Below are positions 25,055-35,147 of a stretch of DNA of 64,000 nt, in pieces. Source of the DNA: Petunia secreta (lineage: Eukaryota; Streptophyta; Magnoliopsida; Solanales; Solanaceae); assembly GCA_029990175.1 (NCBI GenBank), contig JARKIP010000011.1, forward strand, positions 27,378,001 to 27,442,000, written 5' to 3'. The notes below the pieces were generated by a model that was not told the DNA's origin, did not search any database, and worked only from the letters and a program-made list of their open reading frames with translations. A program made the position numbers and the translations under genes. Within the stretch, counting starts at the first letter, position 1. Each line of letters begins with the position of its first letter.

Positions 25055-25397
25055 GGGGCTAGGTAATTTTGCTAAGGATTAGCGTAATAATGGTAAAAAT
25101 TTCGCCCACAGGCCACTTTTGCCACGAATATTTGGTTTGAAGCTATTTTTTTTATTGATTTTATATGAGAGGCCATATTTTGGAACTTCAATTTTTGTGG
25201 GCTGAAATTCAAACATTGTGGGTTGAACTTCATGTCTAAGTTATGAAGTTCAACTTCAATCCGTAAGGGCTGAACTTTTAGGTATAAATACGTAAACTTC
25301 AACCTTTGTGGGCTGAAGTTTACTTACACTGTGTCTAGAGTGGAGCAGGGAGGTCAATCTGCGGCATGGAAGGATTTGATGAAAATAAGGAAGTTAG

Positions 25398-26372
25398 TTG
25401 AGCCAAATATTTTGTGGAAAGTCAAGGAAGTTAGTCTCTTTCTGGTTTGACAACTGGACAAACCTTGGCCCTCTTGCAAAATTAATCAACATTGAAGGCA
25501 GCCCTGGTAATCTTATCGTCGATGATTGCATAATCGAAAACAAGTGGGATAATGAATATATTAAGAAGCTGGTTCCGGATGAGGTATTTCAGGAAATTCT
25601 CAATGTGTCAATAGGTGATAGAACAAGCAAAGACTTCCCAATTTGGCAGGCAACAAACTCTGGCCTATTTACTTGTTCATCAGCTTATAAAATTTTGAGA
25701 CAAAAAAAGAAAGTTATGCAGATATGGAAAGACATTTGGATAAAGGACATCCCCTTTAAGATGTCTTTTATCATATGGCGAGTAATTAAGAGAAAGGTTC
25801 CAGTTGATGAGATAATAAGAAATTTTGGACAAGTAATTGTGTCCAAGTGTTGTTGTTGTGGAAATCCTGTAGAAGAGACAGTGGATCATGCTTTTGTGTC
25901 TGGTGAAATAGCTGCAAGTATCCGGAAGTTTTTCGGTGATCCTTTGGGTGTTCCGGTAGGAGCACAAAACCTGTGGAGCATGATAGAAAACTGGAACAGC
26001 ATTAAATCAAAAAATTATATTTTAAGGGTTTTGAAGAAGGCTATGCCTATATTTATAGGGTGGGAGGTGTGGAAAGCAAGATGTGCTATCAAATATGGGC
26101 AGAATAAAATATCAAGTTCAAGGAGCTGTCATGAAGTCTTGTTTCATGTTAAATCATTTATGAAGAAGAAAGGCGTCTTTTTTGATTTTTCATGGAACTG
26201 GCATAGAATATGCATAGAACTAGAGGCATACAGAGATAAAATTTGCAGCAGACTTATCATATGGGAAAAGCCTCTAGAAAATTGGATCAAAATTAACACT
26301 GAGGGAGTAGTTGTAGCACCACTAGAAAAGCTGGAATGGGTGGAGTTATTAGAAACAGAAATGGAGAGCTAA
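25398..26372 (+). pseudogene. LINE ORF2 C-terminal part (zf-RVT region)
   Basis: Open frame of 324 codons, but without its N-terminal endonuclease and reverse transcriptase. It shows WFDNWTNLGPL, WQATNSGLFTCSSAYKILR and KMSFIIWRVIKRKVPVDE, followed by CCCCGNPVEETVDHAFV. This is the order seen in the zf-RVT domain of plant L1 LINEs (consensus CxxC...EtxxHlF). The expected HLF is HAF. The last ~25 codons are out of frame: the RNase H start (AGMGGVIRNRNGELIW) is read in another frame at about 26328-26375. The first ATG is internal to the truncated protein, so no true start exists. Confidence 0.88.
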
Positions 26373-26373
26373 T

Positions 26374-26772
26374 TTGGGCATTTGCCAAAGCATTTCAATT
26401 CAATTCTGCACTAACAATTGTGCCAAAGTGGAAGCAGCCTCTTATGCAATTGAATGGTGCTTGAATAGGAAGCTAAATCATGTTATCATTGAGTTGGATT
26501 CAATGTTGGTGGTCAGCATGATAAATGAAGTTATAGCAATTCCGTGGAGCTTGGTAGATCCAATCTTAAAAATGATAAAGATTGTTAAAAGCAAACATAT
26601 AATAGTTCAACATTGCTATAGAGAAGCAAACCAAGTGGCCGATTGTTTAGCTAAACATGGAGCAGCAATGGAGCAGACATACGTCCTTGAAATGTATTAC
26701 AGCATGCAAGATCTCCCTACTCAGTCAAGAAGGACCTATAAGGATGGATCAGATAGAAATGCCAACTTTTAG
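26374..26772 (+). pseudogene. LINE RNase H domain, frame-shifted
   Basis: Contains NNCAKVEAASYAIEWCLNR and IIELDSMLVVSMIN, then HCYREANQVADCLAKHG. This matches plant-LINE RNase H (RVT_3): the Glu of the AE(A/L) helix, the Asp of ELDS, and the terminal H...N..AD..A motif. The domain start lies in a different frame just upstream, and a second shift lies near 26400, so at least two frameshifts break it. Confidence 0.88.
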
Positions 26773-27534
26773 AGTTAGGCAAAACAAGAAAGGTTTAGTG
26801 ATTTTGGGGTCATGAAATACAACAAAGGATGTAACAATTGGGAGGTGTTTCTGGAGCTATTCTTTTGGAAACATCAGGTATCCTTGGTGCTAATGCTAGA
26901 TACAAGTGTATAAAATAGTAACTGTTATAGTTGCTACAACTTTTGTAAGCTTAAAAGGTGTAAAGAGTTATACTTAACTAACTCACATTGCTCTTTTGAG
27001 GAGGTAAGGTATCATGTCCCCTCCTTCATGTATTTACTTTTTGGTTACTAATATATAAAGTAGGAACCTCGCGTTGAGGTTTTCTTTAAAAAAAAAAAAA
27101 CACCCTTGTGGTGGGCTGAAGTTGAACTTCAACCCTTGTGGACTGAACTTGTATGAAGTTCAATCCACAAGGATTGAACTTCCAAAAAGCGGTCTCTCAT
27201 GCAAAGCCAATAAAAAAAGGATTTTTTACATAAAAGTACAAGTTTTAGAGCTTAATTACCAAACATAGCAATATTTTAGTAAAATTACCCTATATAGAGA
27301 AAAACACAAGATAATTACAAATATAGCAAAAACATAGCAATATTTTCCCATAACATATCAAACCCTTACATTCTTCCTTCTATTTCCTCCATTATCTCTT
27401 TTGCTCCTCCCATTTTCCCTTATTTCACTTTTCCTCCCACCATTTCCCCTCAATTTCACTTTTACTCCACTCATTTTCCCCAATTTCAGTTTTCCTCATC
27501 CATCCTCAATGTATCTCGTTGAATCTCACTGTTT

Positions 27535-27760
27535 CTGCACCGTATCAACTGGTTCTGCACCGTATCTCAACTGTTTCTGCACCATTTCAACTGTTTCTGC
27601 ACCGTATCACTGTTTCTGCACCGTTTCAACTGTTTCTGCAGCACCGTATCTAACTGTTTCTGCACCGTTTCAACTGTTTCTGCACCGTATCTCAACTGTT
27701 TCTGCACCGTTTCAACTGTTTCTGCAGCACCGTATCTAACTGTTTCTGAACCGTTTCAAA
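27535..27760. repeat. Minisatellite in left arm (CTGTTTCTGCACCGT)n
   Basis: About ten units of 18-22 bp built on CTGTTTCTGCACCG(T)TTTCAA or CTGTTTCTGCACCGTATCTCAA, some with an inserted GCA. The open frame through it (27401-27739) reads as a Ser/Cys/Phe-rich repeat and is a by-product. The inverted equivalent is 31915-32130. Confidence 0.9.
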
Positions 27761-27764
27761 ACAG

Positions 27765-28275
27765 CAGCGTTTCAGCTGCGTTTCAGCACCAAAACTGCTG
27801 CAATTCAGCACCAAAAAAACTGCAGAAAAACAACAGCGTTTCAGCACCAAAACAGCAGCGTTTCAGCAGAAAAACAGCAGCGTTTCAGCACCAAAAAAAC
27901 TGCAGAAAAACAGCAGCGTTTCAGCTGCATTTCAGCAACAAAACTGCTGCAATTCAGCACCAAAAAAACTGCAGAAAAACAGCAGCGTTTCAGCTGCGTT
28001 TCAGCACCAAAACTGCAGCGTTTCAGCACCAAAAAAACTGCAGAAAAACAGCAGCGTTTCAGCTGCGTTTCAGCACCAAAACTGCTGCAATTCAGCACCA
28101 AAAAAACTGCAGAAAAACAGCAGCGTTTCAGCTGCGTTTCAGCACCAAAACTGCAGCGTTTCAGCACCAAAAAAACTGCAGAAAAACAGCAGCGTTTCAG
28201 CTGCGTTTCAGCACCAAAACTGCAGCGTTTCAGCTGCGTTTCAGTACCAAAAAAACTGCAGAAAAACAACAGCAT
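27765..28275. repeat. Minisatellite in left arm (CAGCGTTTCAGC)n
   Basis: Longer units of about 60-65 bp composed of AAAACTGCAGAAAAACAGCA, GCGTTTCAGCTGCGTTTCAG and CACCAAAA. The minus strand is open for 144 codons only because unit lengths are largely multiples of three. The equivalent block in the right arm (31400-31895) has a different arrangement, which accounts for most of the 23-bp length difference between the arms. Confidence 0.9.
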
Positions 28276-28279
28276 TTCA

Positions 28280-28560
28280 ATTCAAATTATTTTAGCACCG
28301 TTTCAGACCGTATCATACTGTTTCAACGCCGTTTTAGACCGTATCAGATTGTTTCAATAGTTGTTTCAGATTGTTTCAACGTCGTTTCAGACCGTATCAT
28401 ACTGTTTCAACATCTTTTTAGACTGTATCAAACTGTTTTAAACTGTATCAACTCCCCATTTCAGACTGTATCATAGTGTTTTAATGTTTCAAACTGTTGC
28501 AACAATTGTTTCAATGTTTCAAACTGTATCATATTGTTTCAACGCCATCAGTCGTGAGCA
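28280..28560. repeat. Degenerate GTTTCA-rich repeat block in left arm
   Basis: Repeats of the type ACCGTATCATACTGTTTCAAC and CGCCGTTTTAGACCGTATCA, imperfect, unit about 35-40 bp. It merges with the preceding minisatellite, as if all three blocks grew from one GTTTCA-containing ancestor. The inverted equivalent is 31130-31395. Confidence 0.75.
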
Positions 28561-28954
28561 ATAGAAAATAAGAGCTCAAATTTATTAATCTTGACAAATC
28601 TGTACAAACAGAAACAGAAACGAAATCTGAACAATTCTGAAGAAACAGAAACGGAACAAAAATAAAACAAATCTAAAGAAACAGAAACGGAACAAAAATA
28701 AAATAAATGTTAATTCTCTGGTTCTCCTATGTGGTGTTTCTCCAACACTGTGCTCCCTTGCTTCATCCTCTTCACGGATTAAATCATACGGATAAAACCC
28801 TTTGGATGCAAATCAAATAGGTAAATACGTAAATACTGGAACTCATTTTCAATTATTTTCTGAGCCCCGCAGTGATGCAAATGCATATCTTAAAGAAATC
28901 TCGTTGCATAGCGCCATAACTTCTACAGTGAAATAGAAAAAAGTCGATATCCAT

Positions 28955-29490
28955 GTGTGTACTTGTAAGCTCATCCCTACTTCTATGGAAGTCCATATCA
29001 GTACTTGTTCAATTCCAGGTAACATTTATAACTTCCTTATCACCTTTTCATTTTGTGATTGTGTGTATTATCTAATGGCGCTCGAAAACTCTACTCGAGA
29101 TAAATCCCTTTTTCGTGTTTCGCCGGAGTTCATCTCAGGCGGGCACTTCCGGCGTCTCTGTTGAGATTTATGCCATCGGTATTATGGCGATGATGCTCCT
29201 GTTTTGTTGCTGCTCCTGCTTCTCAAGACCGCCAGCGAGCAAGCAGCGGCGCCGCTGCGACTCCGACACTGGCGTCGCTGCTACTATTCCCTCGTCTATG
29301 GTGTTTTTTTTACTTTTCCCTCTGTTTTTCGATGGTGTCGGGGGTGGAGTTGTGGAGGCAGTGGTATGAGTTGTATGTTTGGATCTAAGATAAGGGAATG
29401 GGGTGACGGCTTGTTTATTTGGAGAAGTGTAAAAAGTGTTTTAGGGTTTTTAGAAAAGTGGGGTGTAAGTGTAACTATCAAAAATGAAAT
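28955..29490 (+). other. Non-repetitive, partly GC-rich interior of MULE copy L
   Basis: The only complex-sequence part of the element. Short overlapping open frames (28955-29164, 29115-29369, 29204-29494) include GTSGVSVEIYAIGIMAMMLL and a Cys-rich stretch, with no domain I can name. The GC jump at about 29110-29290 is what one expects of a captured exon fragment (Pack-MULE style), but the source gene is not recognised. The identical inverted copy is 30185-30724. Confidence 0.4.
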
Positions 29491-29636
29491 TTGAGTAATA
29501 ATGTGTTAGGAAAATATTGCTATGTATTGTAATTTGTAAAGTATTGCTATTTTTTTGTAATTAAGTGTTTAAATTTGTATATTTTTGTAAAAAACCCCTA
29601 GTAAAATCCATTATGGGCCCTTTAGCGCATTAGTAC

Positions 29637-30010
29637 GGGTAAAGTGCATGAATAGCCACTTTTCTGAGTGGTCTTTGATTTGAAGCCACTTTTTTTTATT
29701 AATTTTGCATGAGAGGCCACTTTTTGGAACTTCAATTCTTGTGAGTTGACCTTCACACAAGTTCAGCCCACAAGGGTTGAAGTTCAACTTCAGCCCATAA
29801 GGGTTGAAGTTTATGCATGTATGCCTAAAAGTTCAGTCCTTATGGATTGGAGTTGAAATTTATAACTTAGGCATGAAGCTCAATCCACAAGGTTTGAAGC
29901 CCACAAAGATTGAAGTTCTAAAAAGTGACCTCTCATGTAAAACCAATTAAAAAAAGTGGCTTCAAAGCAAATACCAGTGGCAAAAGTGGCCTATGGGCGA
30001 AATTTTTACC
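29637..30010. mobile_element. Repeat C2, complete copy in the palindrome spacer
   Basis: One end GGGTAAAGTGCATGAATAGC, other end (reverse complement) GGTAAAAATTTCGCCCATAG; 374 bp. The interior contains repeated TTGAAGTTCAACTTCAGCCC and CCCACAAGG words, and AGAGGCCACTTTTTGGAACT, shared with C1 in inverted orientation. Nine bases (ATTATTTCT, 30011-30019) separate it from the distal end of C1. In the unflipped arrangement C1 and C2 would lie head-to-tail. Confidence 0.75.
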
Positions 30011-30019
30011 ATTATTTCT

Positions 30020-30081
30020 GGAAAAGTGCACGCATAGCCATTTTTTATCAGTGGTCTTTGGTTTGAGGCTATTTTTTTTAT
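30020..30081. mobile_element. Distal end of repeat C1, inverted
   Basis: GGAAAAGTGCACGCATAGCC through GTGGTCTTTGGTTTGAGGCT and ATTTTTTTTAT. Reverse-complemented, this continues C1 exactly where the left arm interrupts it: the 9-bp ATAAAAAAA is shared between 27210-27218 and the complement of 30073-30081. It therefore once lay directly to the right of the left MULE copy. Confidence 0.8.
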
Positions 30082-32437
30082 GGGTTTTTTACAAAAATAT
30101 ACAAATTTAAACACTTAATTACAAAAAAATAGCAATACTTTACAAATTACAATACATAGCAATATTTTCCTAACACATTATTACTCAAATTTCATTTTTG
30201 ATAGTTACACTTACACCCCACTTTTCTAAAAACCCTAAAACACTTTTTACACTTCTCCAAATAAACAAGCCGTCACCCCATTCCCTTATCTTAGATCCAA
30301 ACATACAACTCATACCACTGCCTCCACAACTCCACCCCCGACACCATCGAAAAACAGAGGGAAAAGTTAAAAAAACACCATAGACGAGGGAATAGTAGCA
30401 GCGACGCCAGTGTCGGAGTCGCAGCGGCGCCGCTGCTTGCTCGCTGGCGGTCTTGAGAAGCAGGAGCAGCAACAAAACAGGAGCATCATCGCCATAATAC
30501 CGATGGCATAAATCTCAACAGAGACGCCGGAAGTGCCCGCCTGAGATGAACTCCGGCGAAACACGAAAAAGGGATTTATCTCGAGTAGAGTTTTCGAGCG
30601 CCATTAGATAATACACACAATCACAAAATGAAAAGGTGATAAGGAAGTTATAAATGTTACCTGGAATTGAACAAGTACTGATATGGACTTCCATAGAAGT
30701 AGGGATGAGCTTACAAGTACACACATGGATATCGACTTTTTTCTATTTCACTGTAGAAGTTATGGCGCTATGCAACGAGATTTCTTTAAGATATGCATTT
30801 GCATCACTGCGGGGCTCAGAAAATAATTGAAAATGAGTTCCAGTATTTACGTATTTACCTATTTGATTTGCATCCAAAGGGTTTTATCCGTATGATTTAA
30901 TCCGTGAAGAGGATGAAGCAAGGGAGCACAGTGTTGGAGAAACACCACATAGGAGAACCAGAGAATTAACATTTATTTTATTTTGTTCCGTTTCTGTTTC
31001 TTTAGATTTGTTTTATTTTTGTTCCGTTTCTGTTTCTTCAGAATTGTTCAGATTTCGTTTCTGTTTCTGTTTGTACAGATTTGTCAAGATTAATAAATTT
31101 GAGCTCTTATTTTCTATTGCTCACGACTGATGGCGTTGAAACAATATGATACAGTTTGAAACATTGAAACAATTGTTGCAACAGTTTGAAACATTAAAAC
31201 ACTATGATACAGTCTGAAATGGGGAGTTGATACAGTTTAAAACAGTTTGATACAGTCTAAAAAGATGTTGAAACAGTATGATACGGTCTGAAACGACGTT
31301 GAAACAATCTGAAACAACTATTGAAATAATCTGATACGGTCTAAAACGGCGTTGAAACAGTATGATACGGTCTGAAACGGTGCTAAAATAATTTGAATTG
31401 AAATGCTGTTGTTTTTCTGCAGTTTTTTTGGTACTGAAATGCAGCTGAAACGCAGCTGCTTTGGTGCTGAAACGCAGCTGAAATGCTGCTGTTTTTCTGC
31501 AGTTTTTTTGCTGCTGAATTGCAGCAGTTTTGGTGCTGAAACGCAGCTGAAACGCTGCTGTTTTTCTGCAGTTTTTTTGGTGCTGAAACGCAGCTGAAAC
31601 GCTGCTGTTTTTCTGCAGTTTTTTTGGTGCTGAAACGCTGCAGTTTTGGTGCTGAAACGCAGCTGAAACGCTGCTGTTTTTCTGCAGTTTTTTTGGTGCT
31701 GAATTGCAGCAGTTTTGTTGCTGAAATGCAGCTGAAACGCTGCTGTTTTTCTGCAGTTTTTTTGGTGCTGAAACGCTGCTGTTTTTCTGCTGAAACGCTG
31801 CTGTTTTGGTGCTGAAACGCTGCTGTTTTTCTGCAGTTTTTTTGGTGCTGAATTGCAGCAGTTTTGGTGCTGAAACGCAGCTGAAACGCTGCTGTTTTGA
31901 AACGGTTCAGAAGCAGTTAGATACGGTGCTGCAGAAACAGTTGAAACGGTGCAGAAACAGTTGAGATACGGTGCAGAAACAGTTGAAACGGTGCAGAAAC
32001 AGTTAGATACGGTGCTGCAGAAACAGTTGAAACGGTGCAGAAACAGTGATACGGTGCAGAAACAGTTGAAATGGTGCAGAAACAGTTGAGATACGGTGCA
32101 GAACCAGTTGATACGGTGCAGAAACAGTGAGATTCAACGAGATACATTGAGGATGGATGAGGAAAACTGAAATTGGGGAAAATGAGTGGAGTAAAAGTGA
32201 AATTGAGGGGAAATGGTGGGAGGAAAAGTGAAATAAGGGAAAATGGGAGGAGCAAAAGAGATAATGGAGGAAATAGAAGGAAGAATGTAAGGGTTTGATA
32301 TGTTATGGGAAAATATTGCTATGTTTTTGCTATATTTGTAATTATCTTGTGTTTTTCTCTATATAGGGTAATTTTACTAAAATGTTGCTATGTTTGGTAA
32401 TTAAGCTCTAAAACTTGTACTTTTATGTAAAAAATCC
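30082..32437 (-). mobile_element. Right arm of the palindrome: MULE copy R (2356 bp)
   Basis: Near-identical reverse complement of 27219-29597, including the same 112-codon open frame (31917-32255, minus) and the same 69-codon frame (30515-30724, minus). Visible differences are few: T/C at the CAATATTTTAG word near the outer end, an altered minisatellite arrangement, and single-base changes. It is thus not a literal duplicate of the same read. The inner end begins GGGTTTTTTAC at 30082; the outer end is GTAAAAAATCC at 32427-32437. Confidence 0.85.
31130..32130. repeat. Minisatellite blocks in right arm
   Basis: Inverted counterparts of the left-arm arrays: 31130-31395 (GTTTGATACAGTCTGAAA type), 31400-31895 (GCTGAAACGCAGCTGAAACG type) and 31915-32130 (GTGCAGAAACAGTTGA type). 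The middle array differs from the left arm in number and order of sub-units, showing slippage or conversion after the duplication. Confidence 0.85.
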
Positions 32438-32446
32438 TTTTACTAA

Positions 32447-33167
32447 TTGTTGACATCTATGTCAACTATATATGACCCATATATATTAGGAAAATTTACG
32501 TGGCATAGGCATTTAAAAGGTTCCTAAAGAAAAAATAAACACATTGTTTCTCAATTATGATATATAGTCAGTTAACCTTATGTATCCCACATTTCATAGC
32601 CATTAGTCTTAGTGAATCACTTGCCCATTTTAACGCCCTTTAGGGGAAGTGAGATTATGTTCGACTATTTTGAACTTTATCTCTCATCACTAATTTTGAA
32701 TTTTAATATAATATTTGGTGCGTGTGGGTCACTTATTTGTTGCTTTATCTATTATCTATGTAGATTTTGTACATACTTTATTGATACACCTTGCATATTA
32801 ATGATATATACAACTGCAATGTTGATATACTGCATATTCAGAGGATACACAGAACATATATATGCATAACATGCATATCAGCTTGAATGAACGGTAGGTT
32901 ATAACATAAGTCAATCTTTTTTATTAGTTCACTTTAATATGCACCCAATATCAATAAGTTAGGATTCATGGTAGTCATAAAATATGCAGTATATATGCAT
33001 ACACATCCCTCAATGTTTAGTACGTAAATTTGCCAATATCATTCTCCACTTTACTTAAGCAAAACCTTAAATTGGGGTTATCCAAATCGGAAAAGTAGAT
33101 AATTAATTTTGAATGATATTCGAATGATATTCCAGAAAGCTCTGAGCAGTTTGTGATGCTTTTACCC

Positions 33168-33214
<47 letters not shown>

Positions 33215-33562
33215 TTACGCTAATCAATGAAATAAGTACACGATATTTATTCGTGTGTTTTTTTTTTTGGTGAATATCTGCAAAATACGTATGGAATGGA
33301 AAGACTTGGAATGAGATATTTTTGCATCATAATCATTGTGTAATTGGATATATATTAGGAAAAGAGTGGGATTTGTGTTTCTGTTGGGATTCCATAGTTA
33401 ACGCTAAATGAATTGTGGTTGATACATATTTCTCGCATGTTTTTAAGAAAAAAGAAATGCATAACCCTATTTAGTTATGGTATATTTGGCTAGCCTTTGT
33501 TCAACAAGACTTTTGTTCATTCAAATGTAGGGCTTTCCTATATATTTGGCTAGGTACTATAT
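32447..33562. other. Unassigned AT-rich sequence with T and GT tracts
   Basis: No coding region recognised; an 85-codon open frame at 32612-32869 has no familiar motif. A T run (33168-33188) followed by (GT)13 (33189-33214) is a compound microsatellite. The segment ends at the TG that starts the GYP1 LTR. Confidence 0.5.
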
Positions 33563-34778
33563 TGTATATCCTAAAAATTGATTTCAGGTATTATAATTAA
33601 ATTTATATTTAGTTGAGTCTTAGGCGATCGTTTATATCTTGATTCGACCGGTTGATAAGCAATTTACGTTGACAAGTAATCGATTTACCAAGTACTACAT
33701 CGAAGACAACACGTAAAGAATAAATTCGACAGAACAGATGATAATAAATTCGATAACACAATATAGCAAGTACGATTCGAGGATAGATATGATCGAATAA
33801 ACGAAGACAAGCAATAGATTTTCCGATTACGATAATACGACTATGTAAATAGTTCACAAACGAATAGATCACAAACGATTGACTCTTACTAATTCCGAGC
33901 AAACGAATTATGAACAAGGTAAATAGTTACTGATTTATCGAGCACGTTTTAAATATCAGATTATTTAGTATCAAGCAAGTGATTTAGATTAGAATTCGAT
34001 GAAAAATGTTGCGACAGAATTACGGCAACGATAACGACAAGTATGCAAGATATCGCAAATTAACTGACGATATGTTTAGTAAAAATGATGAAATTATGAT
34101 TTATGGACTAACAATAATCCTACTGAGTTAATATTATGATCAAGATAATGACAATTAATTAACAAGATCGATGATGATGAATGAATATGCCAAACAATGA
34201 GAACAACAAGCAAACGATGAGATAAACAACAAATCAATAAATGAAAGCTGTAAAGCTTATGTATTGATTTGATTGAAGGCTGGTGCTCCGTTGAAAGAGA
34301 AGAATCCTCCTTCAGAATTGAACCAAGCTGCGACTTGTACTTAATACAATAACAGTATGATTATAGTGGTGGCAGATTAATAACAATAATAGTGGAGATA
34401 TGACAGTAGAGTGAAAAAAGGGGTGGCTTTTGTTCAATAGAACGTAAGTCTACAATTGGAGAAATGGGGGAATATTTATAGGCTGAGAGGACTCCACTCT
34501 CCCACGTTTCTTCTCCAGTCGCGCAACTACAATTACCCACGTTTAACATACTCCGCTAATTTCGGTCCGACGAAAGCGGGATAAGATCAATCATTATTAT
34601 CTGGCCAAGCGACTGTCTTCGAGCTCTTCCGATCACGATTCTGTCCAATCGATCACATTCTACCGATCAAGCTATCCTATTCCGATCTCATTTCATGCTG
34701 TCTCCGATAATTGCTCTCATCTTGCCACATAGTTGGCCACGTGTCACTTGCGTGATCGGATAAAATCCGACCAATACA
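33563..34778 (-). repeat. GYP1 3' LTR (left, 1216 bp)
   Basis: Begins TGTATATCCTAAAAATTGAT and ends CCAATACA at 34778, followed by a plus-strand TAGTCCCCCCACT, which on the minus strand is the polypurine tract AGTGGGGGGACTA. The first ~530 bp match 62129-62640 with scattered substitutions. The element runs on the minus strand, so this is its 3' LTR. The ACGATTCGA/GATCGA-rich composition is typical of the whole LTR. Confidence 0.85.
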
Positions 34779-34990
34779 GATAGTCCCCCCACTTGCCAAG
34801 CGTGTGTTCGAAAAACTTGGCGAGTGGCTTGAAACCTTTAGGCGGAAAAACACGTGGAGCATTTGTGGCCCTTTATATTGAAACGTCAAACCGTCATTTC
34901 AACTTTCCATCACTGCACGTGTCAGGCATCATGCAGACGGCACTTTTCATCGATTACAGAGGCAATGATGACTCTCTTACCTTATAAATA
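34738..34990 (+). promoter_or_regulatory. G-box cluster and TATA box before the GYP1 antisense gene
   Basis: Three CACGTG palindromes at 34738-34743, 34851-34856 and 34916-34921; the first and third extend to CACGTGTC, an ABRE/G-box core. They precede a TATA box TATAAATAT at 34983-34991. The first G-box lies in the LTR, the other two in the internal region. All read toward the antisense gene on the plus strand. The spacing of about 60-250 bp to the TATA box is right for a plant promoter bound by bZIP or bHLH factors. Confidence 0.55.
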
Positions 34991-35147
34991 TTGGCTTCAA
35001 ACCAAATTCCCAAACTTTACAACTTCTCCAAATTCCCAAACTTTCCAACTTCTTCAAACCATTTCTCTAAAATTCTTGCCGTGTTTTTCAAACTTTTGCT
35101 GCAACTCCGCCACTTTGATTTTTTTTTCTGCAAATCCTTCAAGTTAA

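Larger units (their letters stand above)
25321..27099 (+). mobile_element. 5'-truncated LINE (L1-type non-LTR retrotransposon)
   Basis: Holds only the 3' end of the second ORF (zinc-finger region and RNase H), a 3' UTR with the stem AACCTC-gcgtt-GAGGTT (27065-27081), and an A tail ending at 27099. The flanks form a target duplication of roughly 20 bp, with differences: TTTGTGGGCTGAAGTT ends at 25320, and CTTGTGGTGGGCTGAAGTT ends at 27122. The insertion is in repeat C1. 5' truncation is the usual outcome of target-primed reverse transcription. Confidence 0.85.
25092..27218. mobile_element. Repeat C1, proximal part, split by a LINE
   Basis: A short non-coding repeat starting GGTAAAAATTTCGCCCA, containing repeated CTTCAACC...TTGTGGGCTGAAGTT words. 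Its closest relative in the window is repeat C2 (29637-30010, opposite orientation), which shows the full ~374-bp layout. C1 is present as 25092-25320, is interrupted by the LINE, continues at 27100-27218, and is then cut at ATAAAAAAA (27210-27218) by the left MULE copy. Its missing end lies inverted at 30020-30081. The GGTAAA ends suggest a MULE-type MITE, though no clean target duplication is visible. Confidence 0.7.
27219..29597 (+). mobile_element. Left arm of the palindrome: non-autonomous MULE copy L (2379 bp)
   Basis: The outer end starts GGATTTTTTACATAAAAGTA; the inner end, reverse-complemented, starts GGGTTTTTTACAAAAATATA. The two stay alignable through a CTTAATTAC...ATAGCAATA block for over 100 bp, so each arm is itself an element with long terminal inverted repeats. 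Inside, in order: a CT-rich stretch (27360-27500), three repeat-rich blocks (27535-28560), a non-repetitive part, and a GC-rich part (29110-29290). No transposase. The same sequence recurs inverted at 30082-32437. Its flanks do not match each other but match those of the other arm. Confidence 0.85.

Noticed and set aside
27841..28275. 144-codon repeat protein on the minus strand (and 31403-31815 on the plus strand in the other arm)
   Set aside because: It is read through a minisatellite whose sub-unit lengths are near multiples of three; composition is Leu/Cys/Phe-rich with no domain, and the two arms do not preserve it equally.
27219..32437. Palindrome as a pure assembly artefact
   Set aside because: The arms differ in length (2379 against 2356 bp), minisatellite arrangement and single bases, and the crosswise target duplications would not arise by duplicate assembly. 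Long-read confirmation would still be welcome.
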